Shown in pieces: positions 18,065-26,900 of a DNA stretch of 64,000 bases. Both the position numbers and the translations under genes were made by a program. The DNA comes from DASQPA01 sp963757335. Lineage in GTDB: Bacteria; Acidobacteriota; Thermoanaerobaculia; Multivoradales; UBA5704. The stretch's first letter is position 1. Each line of letters opens with the position of its first letter. The DNA is taken from the NCBI GenBank assembly GCA_963757335.1, contig CAVWRJ010000013.1, forward strand, positions 248,001-312,000, read 5' to 3'. Below the pieces are notes generated by a model. It was not told the origin of the DNA, made no database searches, and was given only the letters and a program-made list of their open reading frames with translations.

Positions 18065-19204
18065 CTACGACCGCCGGGTGAGCGCGAAAGTGCAGCCGCG
18101 GCAGATGAAGTCGCGGGGCGCCTCTTCGAGGCCGTAGACCCAACGGCGCATCCGGGCGAGCTCCGGGCCGCGCAGCACCTCGTCGACGCTCTGCCTGGCG
18201 AGGTCGCCCACGACGTACTTCTCGTCGTAGTCCTCGCAGCAGAGGACACACTGGCCGCGCGGCGTGATGTGGAGATGCTGGAGGGGCCGCGAGCCGACGT
18301 TGTCGCAGCCGCAGAGCTTCTGGTTCGGTACCGCCGGCTTGAGCCCGATCTGGAGGTAGCCGGCGCGGTCCATCACCTCGAACGACTTGACGGTGAACCG
18401 GCTGCCCGCGAAGCGCTCCTGGATCTCCGCGAAGTCCCGCTGGTGATCGTCGTTGCCGGTGCCCAGGACCACCATGTCCATCTGCTGGGCGACCGCCTTG
18501 TCCCGGGCGTAGTCGACGTTCTTGAGCACCGCCACCAGGTGGTCGCCGCCCCGGTCGCGCTCGTAGCGGGCCCGGTCGAGGGTCGAGAGGTTGATCGACA
18601 GGAAGCGCAGGCCGCCCATCTCGACTAAGGCATCGATGCGCTCCGGGGTCAGCCCCGAGCCGTTGGTGAGGACCGCCGGCGGCAGGCCAGCGGCCTTGAT
18701 CGCCCGCACCTGGTCTAAGAACCGGCGGTCGGCCGTGGGCTCGTTGTAGTTGATCATGAACACCGCTTCGATGGTGTCTCTATAGACCGCCAGCTCGCCC
18801 ACGATCCGCTCGTAGAGCTCGGTGGGCATGAAGTAGTCCTCGCGCGGCGCGATCGAGACCGGGCAGAAGTAGCAGGCCTGGTTGCAGACCGTGTGCGCTT
18901 CGAGCGAGACGTACTTCAAGAGGAAGCGCTGGGAGGGGTCCTCCTCGGCCGGCAGGAGCCAGCCCTGCCTGGCGAGCCAGGCGCGCTCGGTCTCGGGGAT
19001 TCCGCCGAGCGCGGCACCGCCGGCGAGGAGCGCCCGCAGGGGCGCGTAGCCACGCTCGCCGTCGAGCAGGGTGCGGTCGGTGAGCGGATCGTAGAGCCGG
19101 TCGCCGCCATCGTGCAGGAACGGATTGACCCGCAGGGCGAGACCGGACGCAGGCTCGGCCAGAAGGGCGGGGCTTTCGGGATGCATCGTTGCCGGAGGAT
19201 TCAT
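18065..19204 (-). CDS. radical SAM protein with SPASM-like C-terminus
   Basis: 379 residues. The cluster motif CNQACYFC (residues 107-114, CxxxCxxC) binds the SAM [4Fe-4S] cluster. It is followed by MINYNEPTADRRFL and PAVLTNGSGLTPERID, typical radical SAM barrel strands. The C-terminus carries further Cys (LCGCDN, CVLCCEDY, ICRGCTF) that match a SPASM/auxiliary-cluster domain. The first 90 residues form an extra domain with FLHDGGDRLYDPLTDRTLLDG, similar to the peptide-recognition or carrier-like front of such proteins. ATG 19204 lies 14 bases after the Wzt stop; ATG 19186 is an alternative and neither has a good ribosome binding site. The family includes peptide- and sugar-modifying enzymes, and the substrate here is unknown. 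Confidence 0.85.
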   Translation of the reverse strand: MNPPATMHPESPALLAEPASGLALRVNPFLHDGGDRLYDPLTDRTLLDGERGYAPLRALLAGGAALGGIPETERAWLARQGWLLPAEEDPSQRFLLKYVSLEAHTVCNQACYFCPVSIAPREDYFMPTELYERIVGELAVYRDTIEAVFMINYNEPTADRRFLDQVRAIKAAGLPPAVLTNGSGLTPERIDALVEMGGLRFLSINLSTLDRARYERDRGGDHLVAVLKNVDYARDKAVAQQMDMVVLGTGNDDHQRDFAEIQERFAGSRFTVKSFEVMDRAGYLQIGLKPAVPNQKLCGCDNVGSRPLQHLHITPRGQCVLCCEDYDEKYVVGDLARQSVDEVLRGPELARMRRWVYGLEEAPRDFICRGCTFALTRRS

Positions 19205-19217
19205 GCTGAATGGAAGC

Positions 19218-20471
19218 TCAGGAGGGCCGGGCTCTCTGCCGGTCGGTCCCCCATTGTACGGAGGAGGCGCCATCCTCGTCCAGCAGCCATCCGTGCTCGG
19301 CCCGGACCAGGCCGAAGGCGAAGGCGGGAGCCGCGACCTCGAAAGCCTTCCGGAGGAAGCGCTGATCGTAGACGTGGAGCCCCGCCTCGTCCAGGAGGAA
19401 GACGTAGACCGAGAACTCGCCCTTGACGAGCGGGAGGCTGGGGAGCCGGAGCTTCACGGTGTGCCGCCGCTCCCCGGTCAGCGGAGACATGCCGTCGAGA
19501 TGGGTGGCGAAGGAAAAGATCTCGACGCCGTCGATCCGGTTGATCCCGACCCCCAGGTGAAAGGCGAGCCGGGGCTCCTGGGTCTCCCATTCGATCTCCA
19601 TCTCGAACGGGTCGCCGCAGGCGTAGAGAGGCTTCGCGGCCGTCCCGGCGAGAGCCGGGAGGGGACCGAAGCGCACCGCGGTGACGTGGGCCGGTCCCCG
19701 GACGGCGCCGGGCTCGGCCGCCGCGGGAGCGCGGGCCTCCGTCTTCGCGAGCAGGAAGTTCTCGTACTCCCGCACCACGTCGGAGACCGGGCCGAGCGCC
19801 GCGGCGTGCCCGCCGCGGAGCCAGAGAGCCCGCTGGCAGAAGGCGGCGACGTAGTACATGGCGTGCGAGCAGAAGAGGAGGGTGCCACCCGACTCGACGA
19901 AGGCGGTCAGCCGGTCCATGCACTTCTTCTGGAAGTACCCGTCGCCCACCGAGAGCGCCTCGTCCACGATGAGGACGTCCGGTTCGATCTGGGTGGCGAT
20001 CGAGAAGCCGAGGCGCATGGCCATGCCGGTCGAATAGACCTTGACCGGCTGATCGATGAAGTCGCCGAGCTCGCTCCAGTCGACGATGACCGGCAGCTTC
20101 TCGCGGATCTCCACCTCGGAAAGCCCGAGCATGGCGGCGTTCAGCATGATGTTCTGGCGGCCGGTGAACTCGGGGTGGAAACCGGAGCCCAGCTCGAGGA
20201 TGGAGGCCACCTTGCCGACCACCCGCGCGCCGCCGGAGGTCGGGGCGGCCACCCCGGCAAGGATCTTCAAGAGAGTGCTCTTGCCGGCCCCGTTCTCGCC
20301 GATGATGGCGAGGCCCTCCCCCCGGGGGAGGCTGAAGCTCACGTCGGTCAGGGCGTGGAAGTCGCGGTGACGGGGGTGCCGGGTGAGCAGCTCGCGCAGG
20401 CGGTCCCACGGGCTCGCATAGACCCGGTAGATCTTCGTCAGGCTCTCGACGGCAACGACGGCTTCACTCAT
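19218..20471 (-). CDS. wzt: ABC transporter ATP-binding protein, polysaccharide export (Wzt-like)
   Basis: 417 residues. The ATPase domain has Walker A GENGAGKST (58-66), a signature region STGMAMRLGFSIATQ, Walker B VLIVDEALSVGDGYF and the switch His in LLFCSHAMYYV. Residues about 250-410 are a beta-sandwich like the Wzt C-terminal domain that recognises the modified end of an O-antigen chain (AFHLGVGINRIDGVEIFSFA, KGEFSVYVFLLDE). It works with a Wzm permease, and one is encoded at 32706-33494 on the same strand, an unusually distant 12 kb upstream. The radical SAM gene follows at once. Confidence 0.92.
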   Translation of the reverse strand: MSEAVVAVESLTKIYRVYASPWDRLRELLTRHPRHRDFHALTDVSFSLPRGEGLAIIGENGAGKSTLLKILAGVAAPTSGGARVVGKVASILELGSGFHPEFTGRQNIMLNAAMLGLSEVEIREKLPVIVDWSELGDFIDQPVKVYSTGMAMRLGFSIATQIEPDVLIVDEALSVGDGYFQKKCMDRLTAFVESGGTLLFCSHAMYYVAAFCQRALWLRGGHAAALGPVSDVVREYENFLLAKTEARAPAAAEPGAVRGPAHVTAVRFGPLPALAGTAAKPLYACGDPFEMEIEWETQEPRLAFHLGVGINRIDGVEIFSFATHLDGMSPLTGERRHTVKLRLPSLPLVKGEFSVYVFLLDEAGLHVYDQRFLRKAFEVAAPAFAFGLVRAEHGWLLDEDGASSVQWGTDRQRARPS

Positions 20472-20514
20472 TCGAGCGCGATTGTACCCCGGCGTCTCCC
20501 CGGTTCCCCGTCGG

Positions 20515-22092
20515 CTACGGGTCGGGCGGCGTGGCCGAAGGCGTCGCGGGCGCCGGGGTGTCGTTGAACGTCCAGGTCCAGCTCGTCGGGAACGCCGTCG
20601 AGGTGTCCAGAAACTGGATCGGGGTGCCCGGGTAGATCTCCGCTGGACCGAAGGTGAAGCCTGCCGCGGGAGCCACCCCCAGCGTGTGCCGGTGGATGTC
20701 CAGGATCGCCAGACCGGCGCGATACAAGTACTCGTTGTAGAACTTCGCCTCGCGCGGCATCACGCCGTTGAAGCCGGTGGGACCGCCACGGTAGTACCAG
20801 CCCCAGTAGCCGGTGGAGGGAGTGATGTCCCGCGGGCTGGCCGGTTGGCTGACGTCGAACAGCCACTCCCGCTGACTGCCGCCCCGGCACTTGTCGTCGG
20901 AGCCGTAGTAGAGGTAGGGGATACCGTTGCTGGTCGACAGAGTCACGAAGTAGGTGGGCGTCCCGCTGTCGAGCTCCCGCGAGAAGAGCGGCGCCCCGAG
21001 GCTGTTGCAGGTCCCGCCGAGGTTGCAGGTGACGTCGTAGATCCGCGCCTCGTTGACGCTGCGCTGGAGAGAGCAGCTGTACTTCCCAGTGCGCAGGGCG
21101 AGATAGTAGTGGTGGTTGGCGTCCTTCCACATCGCCACGCCGTAGACGTAGCGGATGTCGTACGTGCAGACCGGGGGCTCCCCGAGAGCCGAGAGCACCT
21201 GCCGCGGACTCCGCGGGTCGGCCACGTTCCAAATCTCCAAGCCGCCGCCGCCGGAGGAAAAGACGATGAAGTCATCGACTCCGTGGACGGAGGAGACCGA
21301 GCCGCGGCTCCCGATCCTGCCCAGGTAGACTCCCGGACAGCTCACGGGATCTCCGGCGGCGGGTACCGACTCGAAGCAGCCGGCGTACTGGCGCGCCTGG
21401 TTCATGTCATAGGCGAACACTCCGCCGCTGGGATCCCCGCCCGAGGCCGCCAGGAAGGCGTAGGGGGTACCACCGAGGTTCGCGACGTAGACCTGCTCAC
21501 CGTTCTTCTTGTGGCTCTGGTAGAGGAGGTGGGGGGCTGTCTTGTCGGTGAGGTCGACGATCGCAAGCCCGATTCCCGCGTGCCCGGCCATGGCGGCGAT
21601 CGAGTCCACCCCCAGCGGGGTCACGACATCCTGGAGCGGCAATTTCTCCTCCGGGTCGTCCACCCAGACCGGGAAGCTGGTGTAGGAGAGCTTCCCCAGG
21701 AAATCCGGATTGGCAGGGTGGGTCCGGAGGTCCCAGACATGCAGGCCGTAAGCCATGGCGGTGAAGAGATAGCCATTCTGGGATTCGATCCCCATGTACC
21801 AGTTGGTCAGGGAGTACAGGGCCGACGCGTTGGGCGCGAACTCGTCGAAGGACGTGGCGTCGCGCCCGAGCGGCAGCGGATCGGGGTCGACGGGCTGCAG
21901 CTCTCCCCAGTAGCTCTGCAGCGCCGGCCTCGCCGGGGTTCCGCAGGAGGTCCGGCCGCAGCCGGAGCGGTCGCAGGTCTGTGCCGCCGCCGGCCCTCCC
22001 GGGAGGGCGGTGGTGAGAGCCAGGGAGAAGAGCACCGCGATGCCGAGCGGTGCTCGCGAGCGGCGAGCCGATCCAACCGGAGCGATTCTCAT
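20515..22092 (-). CDS. secreted choice-of-anchor-B/LVIVD-type propeller protein, copy 1 (short)
   Basis: 525 residues, with GAGGAGGG before ATG 22092. A signal peptide ends near GGPAAAQ and the mature protein opens with TCDRSGCG, a Cys pair shared by all three paralogues. About 400 residues form a repeated beta-propeller: GLHVWDLRTHP, GIGLAIVDLTDKT, GLEIWNVADPRSP, AILDIHRHT. These resemble LVIVD repeats of choice-of-anchor-B proteins. It ends with the first half of a PKD domain (GFTFGPAEIYPGTPIQFLDT and TSWTWTFND), then a Pro/Ala tail and stop. It is the third of a tandem trio (copies at 22137 and 23908), and about 40 bases separate it from Wzt. Confidence 0.85.
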   Translation of the reverse strand: MRIAPVGSARRSRAPLGIAVLFSLALTTALPGGPAAAQTCDRSGCGRTSCGTPARPALQSYWGELQPVDPDPLPLGRDATSFDEFAPNASALYSLTNWYMGIESQNGYLFTAMAYGLHVWDLRTHPANPDFLGKLSYTSFPVWVDDPEEKLPLQDVVTPLGVDSIAAMAGHAGIGLAIVDLTDKTAPHLLYQSHKKNGEQVYVANLGGTPYAFLAASGGDPSGGVFAYDMNQARQYAGCFESVPAAGDPVSCPGVYLGRIGSRGSVSSVHGVDDFIVFSSGGGGLEIWNVADPRSPRQVLSALGEPPVCTYDIRYVYGVAMWKDANHHYYLALRTGKYSCSLQRSVNEARIYDVTCNLGGTCNSLGAPLFSRELDSGTPTYFVTLSTSNGIPYLYYGSDDKCRGGSQREWLFDVSQPASPRDITPSTGYWGWYYRGGPTGFNGVMPREAKFYNEYLYRAGLAILDIHRHTLGVAPAAGFTFGPAEIYPGTPIQFLDTSTAFPTSWTWTFNDTPAPATPSATPPDP

Positions 22093-22136
22093 GCAACCCT
22101 CCTCGGGTTCACATCCTCCTCACGCGCCGCCAGGCC

Positions 22137-23690
22137 TCACGGCTTCGGCGGCGGGACCGACGCCGTCGCGGCGTTGTTGAACGTCCAGCTCCAACTCGTC
22201 GGGAACGCCGTCGAGGTGTCCTGGAAATTCACCGGCGTGCCAGGGTAGATCTCCCCCTGCGTAAAGGTGAAGGCCGCCGCCGGAGCGACTCCCACCGTGC
22301 GCCGGTGGATGTCCGAGAACGACAGCATGCTGCGGTAGAAGTAGTCGTTGTTGAACTTCCCGCGGCGCGGCATCGCACTGTTGAAGCCGGTCGAGCCGCC
22401 GCGGTAGTACCAACCCCAATAGCCGGTGGCCGGAGTGATGTCCCGCGCGGCTGCCGGGTTGGTGACGTCGAACAGCCACTCCCGTTGGCTACCTCCCCGG
22501 CATTTGTCGTCCGAACCGAAGTAGAGGAAGGGGGTACCGAAGCTGTTTGAATAGGTCACGAAATAGCTTGCGGTTCCGCTGTCGAGCTCCTGCGAGAAGA
22601 GCGGGTTGCCCAGCCCGGTGCAGGTCCCGGTAATGCAGCTGACGTCGTAGATCCGTGCCTCATTGACGTTGCGCTGCAAGTTGCAGTTGTACTTCTCTGT
22701 GCGCAGGCCGACGTAGTAGTGGTTCTGGGCGTCTTTAAAGAGGGCGACGCCGTAGACGCTCCGCAGGTCGAACCGGCAGGCCGGAACGTCGTTGAGCGCG
22801 GAGAGCGCCATCTGGGGATGCTTCGGGTCGGCCACGTTCCAGATCTCGAACCCGCTGCCTGCACCCGAGGCGAAAACGACGAAATTGTCCACCCCGTGGA
22901 CGTAGGAGACCGAGACCCGGTTGCCGATCTGGCCCACGTAGACACCCGGGCAGCTCACGGGATCTCCAGGGGTGGGAGCCGATTCGGAACAGCCCGGAAC
23001 CTGGCGCGCCTGAGTCATGTTGTAGGCGAACAGACCGCCGCCGGGATTACCCCCAGAGGCCGCCAGGAAGGCGTACTGAGTGCCTCCGATCGTCGTGGCA
23101 TAGACCCCCTCCCCATTCTTCTTGTAGCTCTGGTAGAGGAAATGAGGTTGCGTCTTGTCGGTCAGGTCCACCAGGGCGAGCCCGATCCCCGCATGCCCCG
23201 CCAAGGCGGCGATGGTGTCGACACCCGCCGGCATCGCGAGATCCTGGAGGGGCCACTTCTCCTCCGCGCTGTCTACCCAGACGGGGAATTTGGAGAAGGA
23301 AAGCGAGCCGAGGATGTCGGGAGCGGCCGGATGAGTCCGCAGGTCCGCGACCTGAAGGCCGTAGGCGAGGCCATGCACGAGATAGCCGTTCTGGATGTCG
23401 AGCCCCGTGAACCAGGGGAAGGACGAGTAGGCCTGGTGGAACTCGTCGAAACCGGTGGAGTCGCGGCTGAAAGGCAGCGGGCCGAGATCGGCTGGCTGCA
23501 GCTCTCCCCAGAAGCTGGGTGGGGCCGGTGCCGCCGGAGTTCCGCAACTGATGATGCCGCAACCGGAACGGTCGCAGGTCTGTGCTGCCGCCGGTCCGAT
23601 TGGAACGACGGTGGCGAGAGCGAAAGAAAAGAGCAATGCGCGGCCGATCGCCACCTGCGGGCGGCCGGCAGATTCGGCTCGAGCCGTCAT
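22137..23690 (-). CDS. secreted choice-of-anchor-B/LVIVD-type propeller protein, copy 2 (short)
   Basis: 517 residues from ATG 23690 (GAGGAGGG nine bases upstream); the frame is open to 23720 but that start has no ribosome binding site. Signal peptide, then AQTCDRSGCG. Propeller blades: GLQVADLRTHP, GIGLALVDLTDKT, GFEIWNVADPKHP, GNPLFSQELDSG, and DDKCRGGSQREWLFDV, which is nearly identical in the neighbours. The protein again stops in half a PKD domain, with TFTQGEIYPGTPVNFQDTS and SWSWTFNNAA, then PPPKP. It is closely related to copy 1 along its whole length. It lies 45 bases upstream of copy 1, so the two are probably on one transcript. Confidence 0.85.
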   Translation of the reverse strand: MTARAESAGRPQVAIGRALLFSFALATVVPIGPAAAQTCDRSGCGIISCGTPAAPAPPSFWGELQPADLGPLPFSRDSTGFDEFHQAYSSFPWFTGLDIQNGYLVHGLAYGLQVADLRTHPAAPDILGSLSFSKFPVWVDSAEEKWPLQDLAMPAGVDTIAALAGHAGIGLALVDLTDKTQPHFLYQSYKKNGEGVYATTIGGTQYAFLAASGGNPGGGLFAYNMTQARQVPGCSESAPTPGDPVSCPGVYVGQIGNRVSVSYVHGVDNFVVFASGAGSGFEIWNVADPKHPQMALSALNDVPACRFDLRSVYGVALFKDAQNHYYVGLRTEKYNCNLQRNVNEARIYDVSCITGTCTGLGNPLFSQELDSGTASYFVTYSNSFGTPFLYFGSDDKCRGGSQREWLFDVTNPAAARDITPATGYWGWYYRGGSTGFNSAMPRRGKFNNDYFYRSMLSFSDIHRRTVGVAPAAAFTFTQGEIYPGTPVNFQDTSTAFPTSWSWTFNNAATASVPPPKP

Positions 23691-23849
23691 CGTGCGGACC
23701 CTCCTCGCCTCGAGAGGCAAGACTTCTACTCTGTTACATACGACGATTGCTATGAGACCTTAGCATGGAATGGGCCTAAAGAAAATAGGCGCGCGAGTTG
23801 GTCCAAAAAAAAGAGTACTGGGGTCCCGAGGCTCAAACGGGCCCAGCAC

Positions 23850-23880
23850 AAAAAAAGCCGCCAGGCAGGAGCCTGGCGGC
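23850..23880 (-). terminator. rho-independent terminator of the 1683-residue propeller/PKD gene
   Basis: On the minus strand a perfect 10-bp stem (GCCGCCAGGC / GCCTGGCGGC) with a four-base TCCT loop is followed directly by seven T. It lies 28 bases after the stop at 23908. This is the clearest terminator in the window and separates the large propeller gene from copies 1 and 2, which must then have their own promoter in 23691-23849. That stretch is AT-rich for this genome (GTTACATACGACGATTGC). Confidence 0.93.
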
Positions 23881-23907
23881 CTTCGGATCTCGGCGAGACG
23901 GGTTCGA

Positions 23908-26900
23908 CTACTGCGTCTTACCGCTCACATAGGCCGGGTCGTTGGTGACGGTGTTGATCACCTGGGCCCCGGCCAGCATCTTGCCGGCATGGACGACGAT
24001 CTGCACGGTGAAGCCATTCTCAACGCCCTTCGCCGGTAGCGGGTTGTCGATCGGCCGGACCTGCCGGGTCGTACCCGCCGCCAGGACGAGGCCTTTGATC
24101 TGACCGAGGATCGAGCCGTCGAGGGCACGGTAGATCAGGTCGTAGGCTCCGCCTTCGGTGGAAGGGTTGAACAGCCAGAGCTGCGATTTGTAGCTCGCGT
24201 TCTGCCGCAGGCCGACCAGATATTGCACCTGACCCGTCCCGGCGGCATCGTCGTCGGTGAAGGCCGCCATGGATTGCCCGAACTGGCTGGTCTTGGTCTT
24301 GTCGTAGCTCTCCCCCTGGACGAGCGGGAAGATTCCCGCAACTCCGGCGCTCTCGACGGTCAGCACGCCGACGGCGTTGGTGATCCCCCATTTGGTGGCG
24401 ACCACATTGGTCAACCGCTGCGTTTCACCGGCCTTGAGCGTGACCGTGACGGGATGCTCAGGAGTGCTCAGCAGGCCGATTCGGGTGAAGGTGAGCTTCG
24501 TCGACATCGGCTGGTCGGCGATGTTCGACAGCACCAGATCGGTCTTCCAGGCACCACCCGTGGTGTCTGGGATGCTGAGCGCGCCGAGCACGTAGACCTT
24601 CGAGCCCTTCCCCGAGACCGCCCCTCCGAAGTAGGAGGGGTCGTTCGAAACCGCCCGCAGATCGGAGTCATAGGGGAAGAACTGGCTGGAATCCGCCGCC
24701 TCGACCTTCACCCGATAGTCGGTGGTGTTGGTGATCCCGAAGGTGGTCTGGATCTCCTTCGGCTGGAACTGCCGCTGACCGTAGGGCGAGACGACGAGGT
24801 CCGAGGGATGACCGATCGCCTGGCCCTGGCTGTTGAAGAAGCTGAGGTGATAGGTGGCCGCCGAGGCACCCGGGTTGGTAATCCCGAAAACCGCCATGCG
24901 GTCGCCGTTGTCGCTTAAGCCGATCAGGTGCTGGGGTACCGGGCTCGTGGCCGCGTTGGCCGTCAGGCTCTGCGCGGACGGCATGGGAATGCCGCTCAGG
25001 GCTTGGGCAAACTTGGTCCCGTCGGTATGGGTGACCGTGTTGAACGACGTGACGATCGGCTGAACGGTGCCCTTGGAGACGGCGAGGGAGATGAAGCCCG
25101 TCAGGTCCGCCCGGTTGAACAGGTTGCCCAGCACGTCGGCGTTGAACTGAGTCTGCCCGGGCTGGATGGTGAGCGTCGCCCGCGGTGGGTTGACGTCCGG
25201 AGTGCCGCGCTTGCGGAACTCTAAGGTCACGTCGATGGGCGAGGTGCCCGGATTATGGATATAGAGGTCGCTCGACTGTACGAGCACGCCACGGCTCTGT
25301 GCGACCCACGGTAGGAGGACCGGGCTGACCGTTACCTTCGGCGGCGGCGGCGGTAGTGGCGTACCGGTGATCTGAAAGACCGTCGTCTGGGTCGCGTTCG
25401 TCTGAGCGTTGGACACGGTCAGCTTGACCGAGTAGGTATTCGGCTGGGCCCAGGTGTGGTTGACCGCTTGGCCTTTTCCGGTCGTGCCGTCGCCGAAGTC
25501 CCAGGCGTAGCTCGTCGCCAGGGCCGTGTTGGCGGTCAGGGTGACGCTCGCGCCCGTCGTGGCGTTGCACTGGTTGATACCGAACTGGAGCACACACTGG
25601 GCGCTCGTCGCAAAGGTCGCATCGAGAGGCGGCGCGACGACGGTCACCTGCTTGGTCAATTCGCTGACGCAGATCCCCGAAGAGCAACCGGAGCCGCTGC
25701 CCGGAGCAGAGACCGTCAACTTGACCGGATAGGTCCCCGCCGAGGCGAAGGAGTGGAGAACGATCTTCCCCGTCGAGTTGCTGCCGTCGCCGAAGTTCCA
25801 GCTGTACTGGGTCGGGCCGCCGGTCGAGGAGCTGGCGTCGAAGTTGACCGCTTGGCCGGCGTTCGGAGCGGCCGGGGTGACAGTGAACGCAGCGGCGAGG
25901 GAACCTCCCCCGACGACCACGCTCTTGGTGAGCTCGCTGACGCAGATACCTGAGAAGCAGCCGGCGCCATCGCCAGCCTTGGTGATCGTCAAGGTCGCCG
26001 GGTAGGTGCCCGGCGCGGCGTAGGTATGGGAAGCCGTCGCACCGCTCCCGTTGTTGCCGTCGCCGAAATTCCAGCTGTACTGGGACGGAGTGCCGGTCGA
26101 CGCCGTACCGTCGAAGGTCACGGCCTGACCGACTGCCGGCGCGGCCGGCGAGAAGACGAACGACGACGCCAGGCTGCCGCCACCACCGCCACCCCCACCA
26201 TTACCGGAGGAGACATTGACAGAGAACGTGCCTCCCGAGGCGGTGGCGCAGTTCGAGTTGGTGACGCTGATGGCGTAGGTACCGGCGGCCGCATAGGCCA
26301 CGGTGATGGCGCTGCCCGAGCCGCTGCTCGGAGTTCCACCGATCATCGTCCAACTCCAGATGCCCGTGTTCGCATCGCAGTTGGAGGCCGAAGCGCTGTA
26401 GCCGAGGACCTGGCCAGGCTGACCGGTCGCCGCCCCGTTGATGGTGATCGAAGGCGGGTTCGCGCTCCCGATGTTGATGACCTGAGAGACTTGGACGTTC
26501 TGCTCGTTGCTTCCGCGCCGCACCCGCAGGCAGGGCTGGAAGTTGCCGAGCGCCGTGAAGGTATGAGCGACGACCGGCGTGGTGTGAGCGTTATCGGTGA
26601 AGCTGCAGGTCGCGGGATCGGAGCCGGCATGGCTCCAGTCGTAATCCCAGAGCTGAGCACCCGTCGAGTTGTCGGTGAAGCTCACCGCCACACCCTGGGT
26701 CGCGAAACACTGGCCGAACTGGCAGAAGAGATTGGGCTGGAACGACGCCACGAGCGGCGTGGTCTGCGTGATGGTCACGCTCAAGGTCGCGCTCTGCCGT
26801 TCCTGCTCGACGCAGTTCTTGATCAGCACCCGAACCTGCTTGGCACCGATCGACGTATAGGAGACCGCCGTGGGGTTCGGTCCCAGGACCGGATCCGAGG

